A DNA stretch of 64,000 nt from Pseudomonas sp. URMO17WK12:I2 (lineage in GTDB: Bacteria > Pseudomonadota > Gammaproteobacteria > Pseudomonadales > Pseudomonadaceae): contig NZ_QKYW01000004.1 of NCBI RefSeq assembly GCF_003253735.1, forward strand, positions 1 through 64,000, read 5' to 3'. Positions 28,058-37,324 of the stretch are shown here, in pieces. The position numbers and the translations under genes were made by a program. The notes under the pieces are model-generated. The model was not told the DNA's origin and ran no database searches. It saw nothing but the letters and a program-made list of their open reading frames with translations. The stretch's first letter is position 1, and the number at the start of each line of letters is the position of its first letter.

Positions 28058-29350
28058 ATGACCGTCACCTCTACGCTGAGCCTTGGCGACCCGCTGGAAC
28101 AGGCCCGCGCCGCCGCAGCCGAGATGCTGCAGAGCCGCGAGCGCACCTTTTCCCTGCCGCAGCCGTTCTACAACGACGAACGGGTGTTCCAGCTCGACAT
28201 GCAGGAGATCTTCCACAAGGAATGGCTGATCGCCGGCATGACTTGCGAGATTCCCGCCAAGGGCAACTACCTGACCCTGCAGATCGGCAACAACCCGATC
28301 ATCGTGATTCGCGGCGCCGAGGGCGTGGTGCACGCCTTCCACAACGTCTGCCGTCACCGCGGCTCGCGCCTGTGTACCAGCGAGAAGGGCAAGGTCGCCA
28401 AGCTAGTCTGCCCCTACCACCAGTGGACCTACGAGGTGGATGGCCGCCTGCTGTTCGCCGGCTCCGAGATGGGCAGCGACTTCAACCTGGCCGACTACAA
28501 CCTCAAGCCGGTGAACTGCAAGACCGCCGGTGGCTACATCTTTATCTCCCTGGCCGAGAACCCACCGGCCATCGACGAGTTCCTCGCCACTCTGGCGCAC
28601 TACATGGAACCGTACGACATGGAGAACGCCAAGGTGGCGGTGCAGAGCACCCTGGTTGAAAAGGCCAACTGGAAGCTGGTGCTGGAAAACAACCGCGAGT
28701 GCTACCACTGCAACGGTTCGCACCCGGAACTGCTCAACACCCTGCTGGAGTGGGACGACACCCACGATCCCCGCGCGACCCAGTCGTTCAAGGACCACGT
28801 GGCCGAATCCGCCGCCAAGTGGGAAGCCGAGAAGATTCCTTACCTGCACGCCGGCTTCGGCCTGCGCAACCGTATCGTGCGCATGCCGCTGCTCAAGGGC
28901 ACCGTGTCGATGACCATGGACGGCAAGCAGGGCTGCAAGAAGCTTATGGGTCGCATCCAGAACCCGGACCTGGGCTCGATGCGTATCCTGCACCTGCCGC
29001 ACTCCTGGAACCACTGCATGGGCGACCACATGATCGTGTTCACCGTGTGGCCGATCAGCGCCCAGGAAACCATGGTCACCACCAAGTGGCTGGTGCGCAA
29101 GGACGCCGTGGAAGGCGAGGATTACGACGTCGCCCGCCTGCGCGAAGTCTGGGACGCCACCAACGACCAGGACCGTCGCCTGGCCGAGGAAAACCAGCGT
29201 GGCATCAACTCAACCGCCTACCAGCCCGGCCCTTACTCGAAGACCTACGAGTTCGGCGTGGTCAACTTCATCGACTGGTACAGCGAGCGCATGCTCAGCA
29301 ACCTGGGCGCCGCCCCGGCGCCTTATCTGCGCGATGTGAAGACCCAGTGA
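28058..29350 (+). CDS. gbcA: Glycine betaine monooxygenase oxygenase subunit GbcA (Rieske)
   Basis: Rieske non-haem iron oxygenase that demethylates glycine betaine to dimethylglycine, releasing formaldehyde. The 430-aa product has the Rieske ligands CRHRGSRLC and CPYHQWTYEVDG (about residues 95-125). The mononuclear iron site is NNRECYHCNGSHPEL (about residue 213). The ATG at 28058 follows GAGGAG. Together with gbcB it opens the betaine-dimethylglycine-sarcosine-glycine route continued by sox, glyA, purU and fdhA. The dgcAB dimethylglycine demethylase genes are not in the window. Confidence 0.96.
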   Translation: MTVTSTLSLGDPLEQARAAAAEMLQSRERTFSLPQPFYNDERVFQLDMQEIFHKEWLIAGMTCEIPAKGNYLTLQIGNNPIIVIRGAEGVVHAFHNVCRHRGSRLCTSEKGKVAKLVCPYHQWTYEVDGRLLFAGSEMGSDFNLADYNLKPVNCKTAGGYIFISLAENPPAIDEFLATLAHYMEPYDMENAKVAVQSTLVEKANWKLVLENNRECYHCNGSHPELLNTLLEWDDTHDPRATQSFKDHVAESAAKWEAEKIPYLHAGFGLRNRIVRMPLLKGTVSMTMDGKQGCKKLMGRIQNPDLGSMRILHLPHSWNHCMGDHMIVFTVWPISAQETMVTTKWLVRKDAVEGEDYDVARLREVWDATNDQDRRLAEENQRGINSTAYQPGPYSKTYEFGVVNFIDWYSERMLSNLGAAPAPYLRDVKTQ

Positions 29351-29405
29351 GCGGCCTGCCACGGCGCGGATAACACACACCCGCGCCAACTCATGCACCT
29401 ATTGA

Positions 29406-29440
29406 AAGCCCCGCTGGCCTGGCCAGCGGGGCTTTTCTTT
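29406..29440 (+). terminator. Rho-independent terminator after gbcA
   Basis: A 14-bp stem (AAGCCCCGCTGGCC with GGCCAGCGGGGCTT, one-base loop) followed by TTCTTT, 55 bases after the gbcA stop. Confidence 0.92.
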
Positions 29441-29464
29441 GCCGTTCGGAATGTGAGCGACATG

Positions 29465-29484
29465 TTTCACAGCATTTCACGCCA
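29465..29484 (+). promoter_or_regulatory. 10-bp direct repeat upstream of the first giant gene
   Basis: TTTCACAGCA followed directly by TTTCACGCCA, ending about 97 bases before the start of the 1330-aa protein. It resembles repeats at 41929-41948 and 63899-63918 (minus strand). Proposed binding site for a shared regulator, perhaps the winged-helix protein encoded at 42407. Confidence 0.5.
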
Positions 29485-29581
29485 TCAAGCGGAACAATCG
29501 AAACGCCCCGGCCCACAGACGCTCACGCACAATTGCCAGCGACGCGTTTAGGCCACCCGTTCCCTTGGCGAGGAATCCACC

Positions 29582-32500
29582 GTGAGCGTGAAACCCCTGA
29601 GCAAAGGCCCCAACGAACAGAGCGGTGCCGACAGCCTGCGTTTCGACAACATCATGCGTCTTAGCCAGAAGGGCAATGCCAAGCCCAAGCAGGATCGCAC
29701 CGCCACCAACAACGAGCAGTGGCCACCCATTGACGAGACCCGGGTCGATGCGCCCAGGGACGGCAAGATCCGCTACCAGCTCGATGGCCAGGGCGTGGTG
29801 GTCGAGCGCTCGGTCAACCCCGAGCTGTACAAGTTCCTGGTCAACCTGCACGCCCTCAACCAGGCTCCCGAGCAAAAGGCCCAGGTGGTCGCGGCGATGG
29901 GCGACGAGCACGCCATCGCCGACCGCAATACCGAGGTGCAGGACTGGGGCGACTACACCCAGTTCAAATGGCAGGGCAACCTGGAAGATGCCGAGGTGAT
30001 CACCTACGTCACCGCGGACGGCGACACGGTCACCGTGTCAAAGGCCCTGACCCCGCAGCTGTTCCTCGAGGTGCAGCAGATCGGCCTGTCGCGCTACACC
30101 CTCGAACAGCGCGTCGCCGATGGCCGTGAGGTCGCCGGCCCCGACACCTATGTGGCCGAACATGATATTGCCCTCTGGGGTGGCCCGGAGGAGTTCGGCA
30201 ATGGGGTCATCCAGTTCGAAACCAAGGATGGCAAGAAGTACGTGGTATCCGAGCACGAGAACAAGGCGATGTACGACCGCGTAGCAGGGATGTGGAGCGA
30301 CCACGTCAAAGGCGGCGACTCGATCCAGAAACTGCGCGAGAAATATGACCTGCCCGACCTCGACAAGCTGGACCTGCTCGGCCAGAGCAGCGGCGAGAAG
30401 GCCAACAAGGACGACAAGGAAGAGATGACGGTGGTCGAGCTGGCCACCAAGAACCTGCTCGACAAGTACAAGAAGCTGATCGACGACGGCAAGGTCGGCA
30501 AGGACAGCGACATCTACAAGCTGGTCAAGGCCATCGAGGCCAAGGCGTCGATGGAGAGCGGCCACCGCATCACCCCGTACATCGAGGATCCGCGTGGCGG
30601 TAACACCACCTGGCGCAAGTTTGACAGCGATGGTGAAACCCTGAGTACCGAGGACATGCAGGACATCCTCAACGGCAACTCGGTGGATGAACTGCTCAGC
30701 GAGATGTTCACCAGCGGCGATGGCGAGAAGGACAAGATCGGCAAGGAGTACCAGGCCGAACTGGACAGCGCCATCGAGAAGATCAGCGGCGAAGACAAGA
30801 CCAGGCTGGCGGACGAACTCTACGACACCCTGACCAGCCTGGATTTCGTCAGGTACCTGGCGGACATGAAAGAGCAGGGCCTGGGTAGCGAGGGCCAGGC
30901 CGAGGTTGCCCGGCTCGCCTCCAGCCTGGAGCTGCTGGACCCGGAGCGCGCCCGCCAGGCCGAGTCGGCGCTCAAGCAGAACGGCATCCTGGTGGAGATC
31001 GACACCCTGGTCGGCGATCCCGGTGCGATTCCCGACGAATACAAGGAGCTGGCCTACAAGGACATGGGCGCGCTGATCAAGACCGTGCTCAAGTCCGCCG
31101 ACATTCCGCGTCGGGTGCAGGACAGTATCGAGAAGTTCTACAACGAGCTGCTCAATGACAAGACCAAGATGGCCGATTTTGCCAAGCTCTCCGAGCAGCT
31201 TAATAACGGCACCATCACCCAGGCCGACTTCAATAAGCAGCTGGAAACCAAGTACATCCCGGCGGAAGTCAGCAAGGACGACTTCACCAGGGCCATCGGC
31301 ACGCTGAACCAGTACGGCGTGCTCGGCACCATTTCCGCATTCGGCTCCCTGGGCGGGGCGATCTACATGCTGTCGGCCAAGAATGGGCAGCTATCCGACG
31401 AGCCCCTGGAGCGCCTGGCCATCGCCAAGGATTTCATCACCTTCCTCAGTGGCGGTGCGCAATTCGAAAAAACCAAAATCTTCGACCTCTTCACCAAGAC
31501 CAACACCGCCGAGCTGCTGGGCCTGAGCAAGACCCTGCCGGAAATCTGGGGCAAGGAAAACGGCACCCTTGGCAAGAAGGTCGAAGGCTTCCTGCGTGAT
31601 CGCGGCATCAAGGGCATTCCCGATGCAGTGGAGAGCCGCGCCAACAGCGTGATCGAGCTGGGCTCGCTGAATGGTGGTGGTGGCGGCAGCGTACTGGATC
31701 AGGTCCGGCTTTCCGCCGAGGCCGCCGGTATCGGCCCGCTCGACGATGCTGCGACTCGCGCCCTGCTCGATGACATCGTGCAACGGGCCGGCGGCAACCC
31801 ACCTGACGACTACTCACGCTACAACAGCCTCAATCAGCTCGCCGACGAGCAGAACCTGGTCATCACCGAGGACACCATCAACCAGAGCATCGCCGAACGC
31901 CAGGCCGGGGCCGGGCTGGGGCAAGTACCAGACGATGCGTCGGTTCGCGAGTTCGCCGACTTGCTCGATGACGCGGCCAACCGCCCGCTGCCACCGTCGG
32001 TCACCTCCTCGGGCTACTCCACCTACACCGACGCGGTGTCGACCATCTACGAAGATGCGGTGGAGTACTTCGAAGAACGCAATATCACGCCGCCGAGTCG
32101 CGAATCGGTCGAGCGCGTGGTCAGCGAGCGCATCGAGGCGTCGGGGCGCAGCGTGCCGGCGGCCAATGATCCGTTCGACGGCGATCTGCGCCTGGATGGC
32201 GACGCGATCAACCAGATGTTCGAGCACGACAACCGCACGCCACCGGCCGCCGAGGTGATCGACGATGCCGTCGACCGTCTCAACGACACGGTGCGCAACA
32301 GCTCGGCGCCGAGCATCGTCGATGCCGAGACCATCAACAGCGCCCTGGGCGGCGCCGATACACCGTCGATAAAGCCCGGCCTGGCGGCGAAGATCGGCGG
32401 CACCCTGACCAAGGTGCTGGGCGTGGCGCCGGATATCCTCAGCGTCGCCGATATCGTCATGGGCGGCTTCACCATCAAGGATGCCATCGCCAACAACAGC

Positions 32501-33574
32501 GACCTGGGCAAGGCCGCTGGTGCCCTGCAGATCATCAGCGGCGTGGCAGGCACCACCGCCGGCGTCATCGGCACCGTCGGGCTGTTCGCCAGCATCGGCG
32601 CCCTGGCCGGTGCCACCGGCCCGCTGTTCCTGATCACCGCGGGGCTCGGGCTGATCGGCGGCATCATCGGCATTTTCGTCGACCACGAGAAGAAGCAGAA
32701 AGCCACCGACAAGGAGGGGCAGTGGTTCAAGGATCTCGCCGAACTCGGCCTGACCCAGGAAGACTGGGGCGACAAGCTCGAGTACGCGCGCTACAGCTTC
32801 TACGAATACGACGGTCGCGATGCCCCGGAAGGCCAGAGCATCTACGACTACCAGAAAGATGAATGGGAGCATTTCAAGGAAACGCCCCCGGAAGGCGGCT
32901 CGTCCATCAACCGCCTGGACGACGACAAGCACATGGCCAAGTACGACAAGGCGTTCTACGAGGAGAACCGCGAGGTCATCCACACCATCCGCGAGCGCTG
33001 GGATGACTGGAACGGCAAGGACGCCATCGTCAGCAAGGACGATCTGGATAAAATTTCCAAGGGCAACGGCAGCGAAGAGGAGAAAGCAGCCGCGAAGTTC
33101 CTGCTCAACAACAGCGAATTCTGGGAGCAACTCGATACCCAATGGGGCAAGGGCGGCAAGGACAACAAGGTCAGCACCAACGACCTCAACACCTGGCTGA
33201 AGATGGTCGGCGCTCACCAGGAGGATTACGGGCGCGCCTATTACGATGAACACAAGGACATCATCGAGACCATTCGCGAGCGCTGGGACGCCTGGAACGG
33301 CAAGGACGCCATCGTCAGCAGGGACGATCTGGATAAAATTTCCAAGGGCGACGGCAGCGAGGCCGAGAAGGAGGCCGCGCGCTTCCTGCTCGACAACCCG
33401 GGTTTCTTCGACCAGCTCGACAACCTGGCCAAGAACGACAGGCGCGACGGCAAGATCAGTACCGGCGACCTGGAAACCTGGCTCAAGGCCATCGGCCTGG
33501 AGAAAACCGACAAGAGCGAGCTGACCTACAACCCCAACGACGACACGCCGGCCTGGCGACAGATGCGTTTCTGA
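29582..33574 (+). CDS. Giant NolX/HrpF/HrpK-like T3SS translocator or effector protein 1 (1330 aa)
   Basis: A 1330-aa acidic protein without a signal peptide. It starts at GTG with GAGGA seven bases upstream. The N-terminal 250 residues contain repeated modules of the kind DGDTVTVSKALTPQLF and DGKKYVVSEHENKAMY. A helical core follows (TVVELATKNLLDKYKKL; ITPYIEDP; about 285-720), then a Gly/Ala-rich hydrophobic stretch (about 935-1035) that could insert in membranes. Two C-terminal modules (about 1119-1210 and 1213-1307) each contain ERWD, DLDKISKG, FLL and Asp-rich loops such as DGKISTGDLETWL, like calcium-binding motifs. The architecture recalls NolX/HrpF/HrpK translocators, but the protein is roughly twice their size. 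Two paralogues are at 38320 and 44376. Function is inferred from architecture and the T3SS nearby. Confidence 0.75.
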   Translation: MSVKPLSKGPNEQSGADSLRFDNIMRLSQKGNAKPKQDRTATNNEQWPPIDETRVDAPRDGKIRYQLDGQGVVVERSVNPELYKFLVNLHALNQAPEQKAQVVAAMGDEHAIADRNTEVQDWGDYTQFKWQGNLEDAEVITYVTADGDTVTVSKALTPQLFLEVQQIGLSRYTLEQRVADGREVAGPDTYVAEHDIALWGGPEEFGNGVIQFETKDGKKYVVSEHENKAMYDRVAGMWSDHVKGGDSIQKLREKYDLPDLDKLDLLGQSSGEKANKDDKEEMTVVELATKNLLDKYKKLIDDGKVGKDSDIYKLVKAIEAKASMESGHRITPYIEDPRGGNTTWRKFDSDGETLSTEDMQDILNGNSVDELLSEMFTSGDGEKDKIGKEYQAELDSAIEKISGEDKTRLADELYDTLTSLDFVRYLADMKEQGLGSEGQAEVARLASSLELLDPERARQAESALKQNGILVEIDTLVGDPGAIPDEYKELAYKDMGALIKTVLKSADIPRRVQDSIEKFYNELLNDKTKMADFAKLSEQLNNGTITQADFNKQLETKYIPAEVSKDDFTRAIGTLNQYGVLGTISAFGSLGGAIYMLSAKNGQLSDEPLERLAIAKDFITFLSGGAQFEKTKIFDLFTKTNTAELLGLSKTLPEIWGKENGTLGKKVEGFLRDRGIKGIPDAVESRANSVIELGSLNGGGGGSVLDQVRLSAEAAGIGPLDDAATRALLDDIVQRAGGNPPDDYSRYNSLNQLADEQNLVITEDTINQSIAERQAGAGLGQVPDDASVREFADLLDDAANRPLPPSVTSSGYSTYTDAVSTIYEDAVEYFEERNITPPSRESVERVVSERIEASGRSVPAANDPFDGDLRLDGDAINQMFEHDNRTPPAAEVIDDAVDRLNDTVRNSSAPSIVDAETINSALGGADTPSIKPGLAAKIGGTLTKVLGVAPDILSVADIVMGGFTIKDAIANNSDLGKAAGALQIISGVAGTTAGVIGTVGLFASIGALAGATGPLFLITAGLGLIGGIIGIFVDHEKKQKATDKEGQWFKDLAELGLTQEDWGDKLEYARYSFYEYDGRDAPEGQSIYDYQKDEWEHFKETPPEGGSSINRLDDDKHMAKYDKAFYEENREVIHTIRERWDDWNGKDAIVSKDDLDKISKGNGSEEEKAAAKFLLNNSEFWEQLDTQWGKGGKDNKVSTNDLNTWLKMVGAHQEDYGRAYYDEHKDIIETIRERWDAWNGKDAIVSRDDLDKISKGDGSEAEKEAARFLLDNPGFFDQLDNLAKNDRRDGKISTGDLETWLKAIGLEKTDKSELTYNPNDDTPAWRQMRF

Positions 33575-33580
33575 TCAACC

Positions 33581-33610
33581 GGCGGGCTCCTGCCCTGCCA
33601 GGAGCCCGCC
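33581..33610. terminator. Hairpin between convergent giant gene 1 and cdhB
   Basis: GGCGGGCTCCTG pairs with CAGGAGCCCGCC across a 6-base loop. It lies between two convergent genes and has no obvious T-run, so it may act bidirectionally or only as a 3' stabiliser. Confidence 0.55.
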
Positions 33611-33620
33611 GACACGCGTG

Positions 33621-34097
33621 CTAGCGTCCCGGCAAACCGATCACCCGGCCGACACAGGCAGAGCGCGGCAGCTCCTGCTGCGCCCCGGCCAGCTCCGTGA
33701 CGCGCCCTGCGACCTGCTCATGGAAGGGCGCCGAGCGGCCGCTGGCGGTGTCGACGTTCATCAGCATCTGCTCGCTTTCGGCCACCACCTGCCCGTCGTC
33801 GCAGCGCTCGATCAGGTGATGGATATGCAGGCGCTTGTGGTCGTGGCCGAGCAGTTGGGTGCGCACCTGTAGCTCGACGCCGAGTTTCACCTCGGCGAGA
33901 TAGTTGAGGTGGCACTCCAGGGTGTAGAGCGTGTGCCCGCTACGCATCCTGCCCGCCTCGTCGAGGCCGATGAGGTCCATCAGCCCATCAGTGGCGAAGC
34001 TGCAGATCAGCAGGTAATACGCATCGCGCAGGTGGCCGTTGTAGTCGACCCAGGCGGGCAGCACGGCGGTCCGGTAGGTTATCGGCAGCATGCTCAT
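33621..34097 (-). CDS. cdhB: Betainyl-CoA thioesterase (hotdog fold)
   Basis: A 158-aa 4-hydroxybenzoyl-CoA-type thioesterase. In carnitine degradation it releases glycine betaine from betainyl-CoA. The family motif with the catalytic aspartate is [12 protein letters not shown] (about residue 18), followed by [17 protein letters not shown] and [13 protein letters not shown]. It overlaps cdhA by 4 bases (ATGA) and is last in the cdhC-cdhA-cdhB run, as in P. aeruginosa (PA5385). The betaine produced would feed GbcAB. Confidence 0.88.
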   Translation of the reverse strand: MSMLPITYRTAVLPAWVDYNGHLRDAYYLLICSFATDGLMDLIGLDEAGRMRSGHTLYTLECHLNYLAEVKLGVELQVRTQLLGHDHKRLHIHHLIERCDDGQVVAESEQMLMNVDTASGRSAPFHEQVAGRVTELAGAQQELPRSACVGRVIGLPGR

Positions 34098-35059
34098 TCC
34101 TCGAAGGCGAAGCCGTGGCGCGCCTTGGTCTCGCGGATGGCACCGAGTACCGCCAGCAGGCAGTCGTCGCGATAGCGCTCCAGCTCGGCGAGGCTGCGCT
34201 GGCCCTGCTGAACCGATGTGCCGGCGACCACATCGTCGATAAGTTGCTCGGTCAGCTCAGGCGCCTGCAGGTAGGTCCAGGGCAGTTTCAACGCCGGGCC
34301 GAACTGGGCCATGAAGTGACGCATGCCGGCATCGCCACCGGCCAGGGTGTAGGTCAGGAAGGTGCCCATGAACGACCAGCGCAGACCGGCGCCGAAGCGG
34401 ATCGCATCGTCGATCTCGCCGGTGGTCGCCACGCCGTCGTTGACCAGGTGCAGGGCCTCGCGCCACAGCGCTTCGAGCAGGCGGTCGGCGATAAAACCCG
34501 GCACCTCCTTGCGCACGTGCAAAGGGCGCATGCCCAGTGCGCTGTAGATGCCAATGGCCGCCTGCACCGCCGCGGGCGCGGTGCGTTCGCCGCCGACCAC
34601 CTCGACCAGCGGCAACAGGTACACCGGGTTGAACGGGTGGCCGACCACGCAGCGCTGCGGATGCTGCGCCTCGGCATAGAACTCGCTGGGTAGCAGCCCG
34701 GAGGTGCTGGAGCCGATGATCACCTCGGGGCGCGCCGCAGCGCTGATCCGCGCGTGCAGGTCGAGCTTGAGGTCGAGCCGCTCGGGGGCACTTTCCTGGA
34801 TGAAGTCGGCATCACCTACGCAGGCCTCGAGGTCGGCGAAAAAGCGCAGCCGCTGCAGCGACGCCCCCGGCGCCAGGCCCTGTTTTTCCAGCGCCGGCCA
34901 GGCGTTGGCGATGCGCGTGCGCAGGGCGGTTTCGGCACCGGGCGCCGGATCCCAGGCATGCACATCCAGGCCGTGGGCCAGGGCGCGGGCAACCCAGCCC
35001 GCACCGATCACGCCGGTACCCAGGGCGGCGAAAATCTTGATATCGGTAATGAAGGTCAT
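34094..35059 (-). CDS. cdhA: L-carnitine dehydrogenase
   Basis: NAD-dependent 3-hydroxyacyl-CoA-dehydrogenase-like enzyme oxidising carnitine to 3-dehydrocarnitine. The 321-aa product has the dinucleotide motif [18 protein letters not shown], the [11 protein letters not shown] segment and the catalytic [18 protein letters not shown] (about residue 140). C-terminal helices contain [21 protein letters not shown]. The start at 35059 gives the length known for CdhA. It is coupled to cdhB by an ATGA overlap and separated from cdhC by a palindromic repeat. Confidence 0.93.
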   Translation of the reverse strand: MTFITDIKIFAALGTGVIGAGWVARALAHGLDVHAWDPAPGAETALRTRIANAWPALEKQGLAPGASLQRLRFFADLEACVGDADFIQESAPERLDLKLDLHARISAAARPEVIIGSSTSGLLPSEFYAEAQHPQRCVVGHPFNPVYLLPLVEVVGGERTAPAAVQAAIGIYSALGMRPLHVRKEVPGFIADRLLEALWREALHLVNDGVATTGEIDDAIRFGAGLRWSFMGTFLTYTLAGGDAGMRHFMAQFGPALKLPWTYLQAPELTEQLIDDVVAGTSVQQGQRSLAELERYRDDCLLAVLGAIRETKARHGFAFEE

Positions 35060-35073
35060 GCTTGAACTCCGAT

Positions 35074-35131
35074 GGCCCGGACACAGGCCGGGGAATGGCG
35101 TTAGGGAATGCCCCGGCTTAGATCCGGGCTA
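35074..35131. repeat. Palindromic repeat between cdhC and cdhA
   Basis: Imperfect inverted repeat, left arm GGCCCGGACACAGGCCGGGG and right arm CCCCGGCTTAGATCCGGGCT, of the AGCCCGGAT...-type extragenic palindromes common in Pseudomonas. It may limit read-through or stabilise the cdhC message. Confidence 0.75.
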
Positions 35132-35202
35132 CCGCTGTCGCGGCTAAAGCCCCGCCCACCAGAGCAGCGCAGATCTGTGTCAGGGGCCGGGCGCCTACCA
35201 CG

Positions 35203-36090
35203 TTAGCCGCGACGCTTGAGCTTCATCTTTTCCCGCCCTTCGGCCGGGCTCAGCACACGGCCGCCAAGGCGTTCGATGATTTCCACCGCCCGCTCGACCA
35301 GCGAGCCGTTGCTGGCGGGCACGCCCTTGTCCAGCCAGATGTTGTCTTCCAGGCCGACGCGCACGTTGCCGCCCAGCAGCATGGCCTGGGCGAGCATCGG
35401 CATCTGCATGCGGCCAATGCCGAAGCCGGCCCAGGTCAGGCCCGTCGGCAGGTTGTCGACCATCGCCTTCATGGTCGCGGTATCGGCCGGCGCGCCCCAC
35501 GGGATGCCCAGGCACAGCTGGATCAGCGGGTCGTCGAGCAGGCCTTCCTTGATCATCTGCTTGGCGAACCACAGGTGGCCGGTATCGAAGATCTCCAGCT
35601 CGGCCTTCACCCCCAGCTCGGTGATGCGTTTGGCGCCAGCGCGCAGTTGCGCCGGGGTGGATACGTAGATGAAATCGCCATCGCCGAAATTCAGGGTGCC
35701 GCAGTCCAGGGTGCAGATTTCCGGCAGCAGCTCTTCGATATGGGCCAGGCGCGTCAGCGGGCCGACCAGGTCGGTGCCGGTGCCGAACTCCAGCGGCTGC
35801 TCGCCCTCGCCGATTTCCAGGTCGCCGCCCATGCCGGCGGTGAGGTTGATGATCACGTCGGTGTCGCTTTCGCGAATGCGCTCGACCAGCTCGCGGTACA
35901 GCGCCACATCGCGGCTGGGCTTGCCGGTGTGCGGGTCACGCACGTGGCAGTGGGCGACGGTGGCACCGGCCCTGGCGGCTTCGAGGGCGGCCTCGGCGAT
36001 CTGCTTGGGCGTGACGGGAATGGCCGGGTGACGGCCGACGGTGTCGCCAGCGCCGGTGACCGCGCAGGTGATGATTACGTCATGATTCAC
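35203..36090 (-). CDS. cdhC: 3-Dehydrocarnitine cleavage enzyme (BKACE family)
   Basis: Beta-keto acid cleavage enzyme (295 aa) that converts 3-dehydrocarnitine and acetyl-CoA to betainyl-CoA and acetoacetate. It has the zinc-binding [15 protein letters not shown] (about residue 47), [10 protein letters not shown] and the C-terminal [17 protein letters not shown] (about residue 240), all typical of the family. It lies between caiX and cdhA in the same order as in P. aeruginosa PA5385-PA5389. Confidence 0.93.
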   Translation of the reverse strand: MNHDVIITCAVTGAGDTVGRHPAIPVTPKQIAEAALEAARAGATVAHCHVRDPHTGKPSRDVALYRELVERIRESDTDVIINLTAGMGGDLEIGEGEQPLEFGTGTDLVGPLTRLAHIEELLPEICTLDCGTLNFGDGDFIYVSTPAQLRAGAKRITELGVKAELEIFDTGHLWFAKQMIKEGLLDDPLIQLCLGIPWGAPADTATMKAMVDNLPTGLTWAGFGIGRMQMPMLAQAMLLGGNVRVGLEDNIWLDKGVPASNGSLVERAVEIIERLGGRVLSPAEGREKMKLKRRG

Positions 36091-36199
36091 GGTCGATCTC
36101 CTTGGTGGGAACTGCGTGGCTCATGCCGATCAGGCGCCAGGCAGATTCTCGGGACGAACGCCGCCCTCGCGCAGGACGCGGTGGCAGCCTGGGCAATGG

Positions 36200-37135
36200 C
36201 TAAGGGGTGAGTTTCAGGGCCTGGACGGCCGGCTTGCCGTCGCGGCTGGTGACACCGTCGAGCCAGGCGGTGACCACCTGGGGATTGGCGGCGATCCACT
36301 CGCGCGCCACCTTGGCGGGCGGCTGACGATCCATGATCGGCTGCATCAGCTCGGCCTCCTGGGCGCTGGTGAAGCGCAGGCTGGTGAGCAGGCGGTTGGC
36401 GTTCGGGCAGCGCTGGGCATAGTCCGGCGCGGTCACGGTGGATACCGTCGCCGCACCGTCGTCGGGGCCGAACACCTCCTCGGTACCGGTCAGGTAGGTG
36501 ATCGGCATCTGCAGGTTCATCGGGTGCGGCTTCCAGCCGAAGAACACCACCGGCTTCTCGTTGCGCACCGCACGGCCGACGGCGGCGAGCATGCCGGCCT
36601 CGCTGGACTCGACCAGCTTGAAGCCGCCAAGGCCGAACTGGTTGGAATCGATCATCTTCTGGATCGCCGTGTTGGCGCCCGAACCGGCCTCGATGCCATA
36701 GATCTTGCCGTCGAGCTGATCCTTGAAGCGGGCGATATCGGCCAGCGTCCTGATGCCCTGCTCGGCCGCATAGGTCGGCACGGCGAGCACCGCCACGGCA
36801 TCGTCCAGCGACGGCTTATCGGCCACTTTCACGGCACCGGTATCGAGAAACGGCTTGATGTTGTCGTCCATGATCGGCTTCCAGTAGCCGAGAAAGGCGT
36901 CGACCTGGCCCTTCTGGATGCCAGCGAAGATGATCTGCTGGGAGGCCTGGGTCTGCTTGGTTTCATAGCCCAGGCCCTGTAGCAGCTCGCTGGCCACGGC
37001 GGTGGTGGCGACCACGTCGGTCCAGCCGACGGCGCCCAGCCGCACGGTCTTGCAGCTCGCATCATCAGCGGCCAGCAGGGGCGAACTGAACAGGGTGAAG
37101 GTGCAGCATGCTGCGAACGCGGTGAGCGCTTTCAT
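36200..37135 (-). CDS. caiX: Carnitine-binding periplasmic protein CaiX (ProX family)
   Basis: ABC-type substrate-binding protein for quaternary amines. The 311-aa product starts with a signal peptide (MKALTAFAACCTFTLFSSPLLAADD). It has the OpuAC/ProX fold with LGAVGWTDVVATTAVASELLQGLGY, QVDAFLGYWKP and GIEAGSGANTAIQKM. In P. aeruginosa CaiX delivers carnitine to the Cbc transporter encoded elsewhere, and no permease is present here either. It is divergent from cdhR across a 189-bp regulatory region. Confidence 0.92.
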   Translation of the reverse strand: MKALTAFAACCTFTLFSSPLLAADDASCKTVRLGAVGWTDVVATTAVASELLQGLGYETKQTQASQQIIFAGIQKGQVDAFLGYWKPIMDDNIKPFLDTGAVKVADKPSLDDAVAVLAVPTYAAEQGIRTLADIARFKDQLDGKIYGIEAGSGANTAIQKMIDSNQFGLGGFKLVESSEAGMLAAVGRAVRNEKPVVFFGWKPHPMNLQMPITYLTGTEEVFGPDDGAATVSTVTAPDYAQRCPNANRLLTSLRFTSAQEAELMQPIMDRQPPAKVAREWIAANPQVVTAWLDGVTSRDGKPAVQALKLTP

Positions 37136-37238
37136 AGGGGGCTCCTCAACGGTTTAGTCTGGTTCTTAGTACCGTGTGACCGGAACGGCTGAATTCCGAT
37201 GAGCCCACCTTACGCAGTTGCCTGACCAGAAATACGCA

Positions 37239-37272
37239 GCATATCGACATGAAACCACAACATACCGACTTG
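37239..37272 (+). promoter_or_regulatory. 21-bp-spaced direct repeat in the caiX-cdhR region, candidate CdhR site
   Basis: CATATCGACATG at 37240 and CATACCGACTTG at 37261 are repeated two helical turns apart, the arrangement typical for AraC-family dimers. It is about 104 bases upstream of caiX and 53 upstream of cdhR. CdhR is known to activate the caiX-cdhCAB operon in response to carnitine. Confidence 0.55.
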
Positions 37273-37324
37273 ATTGCCCGGCTTGCCTGCCGTTAGATGG
37301 GGCTTCCACAGGCGGAGATCGGCC

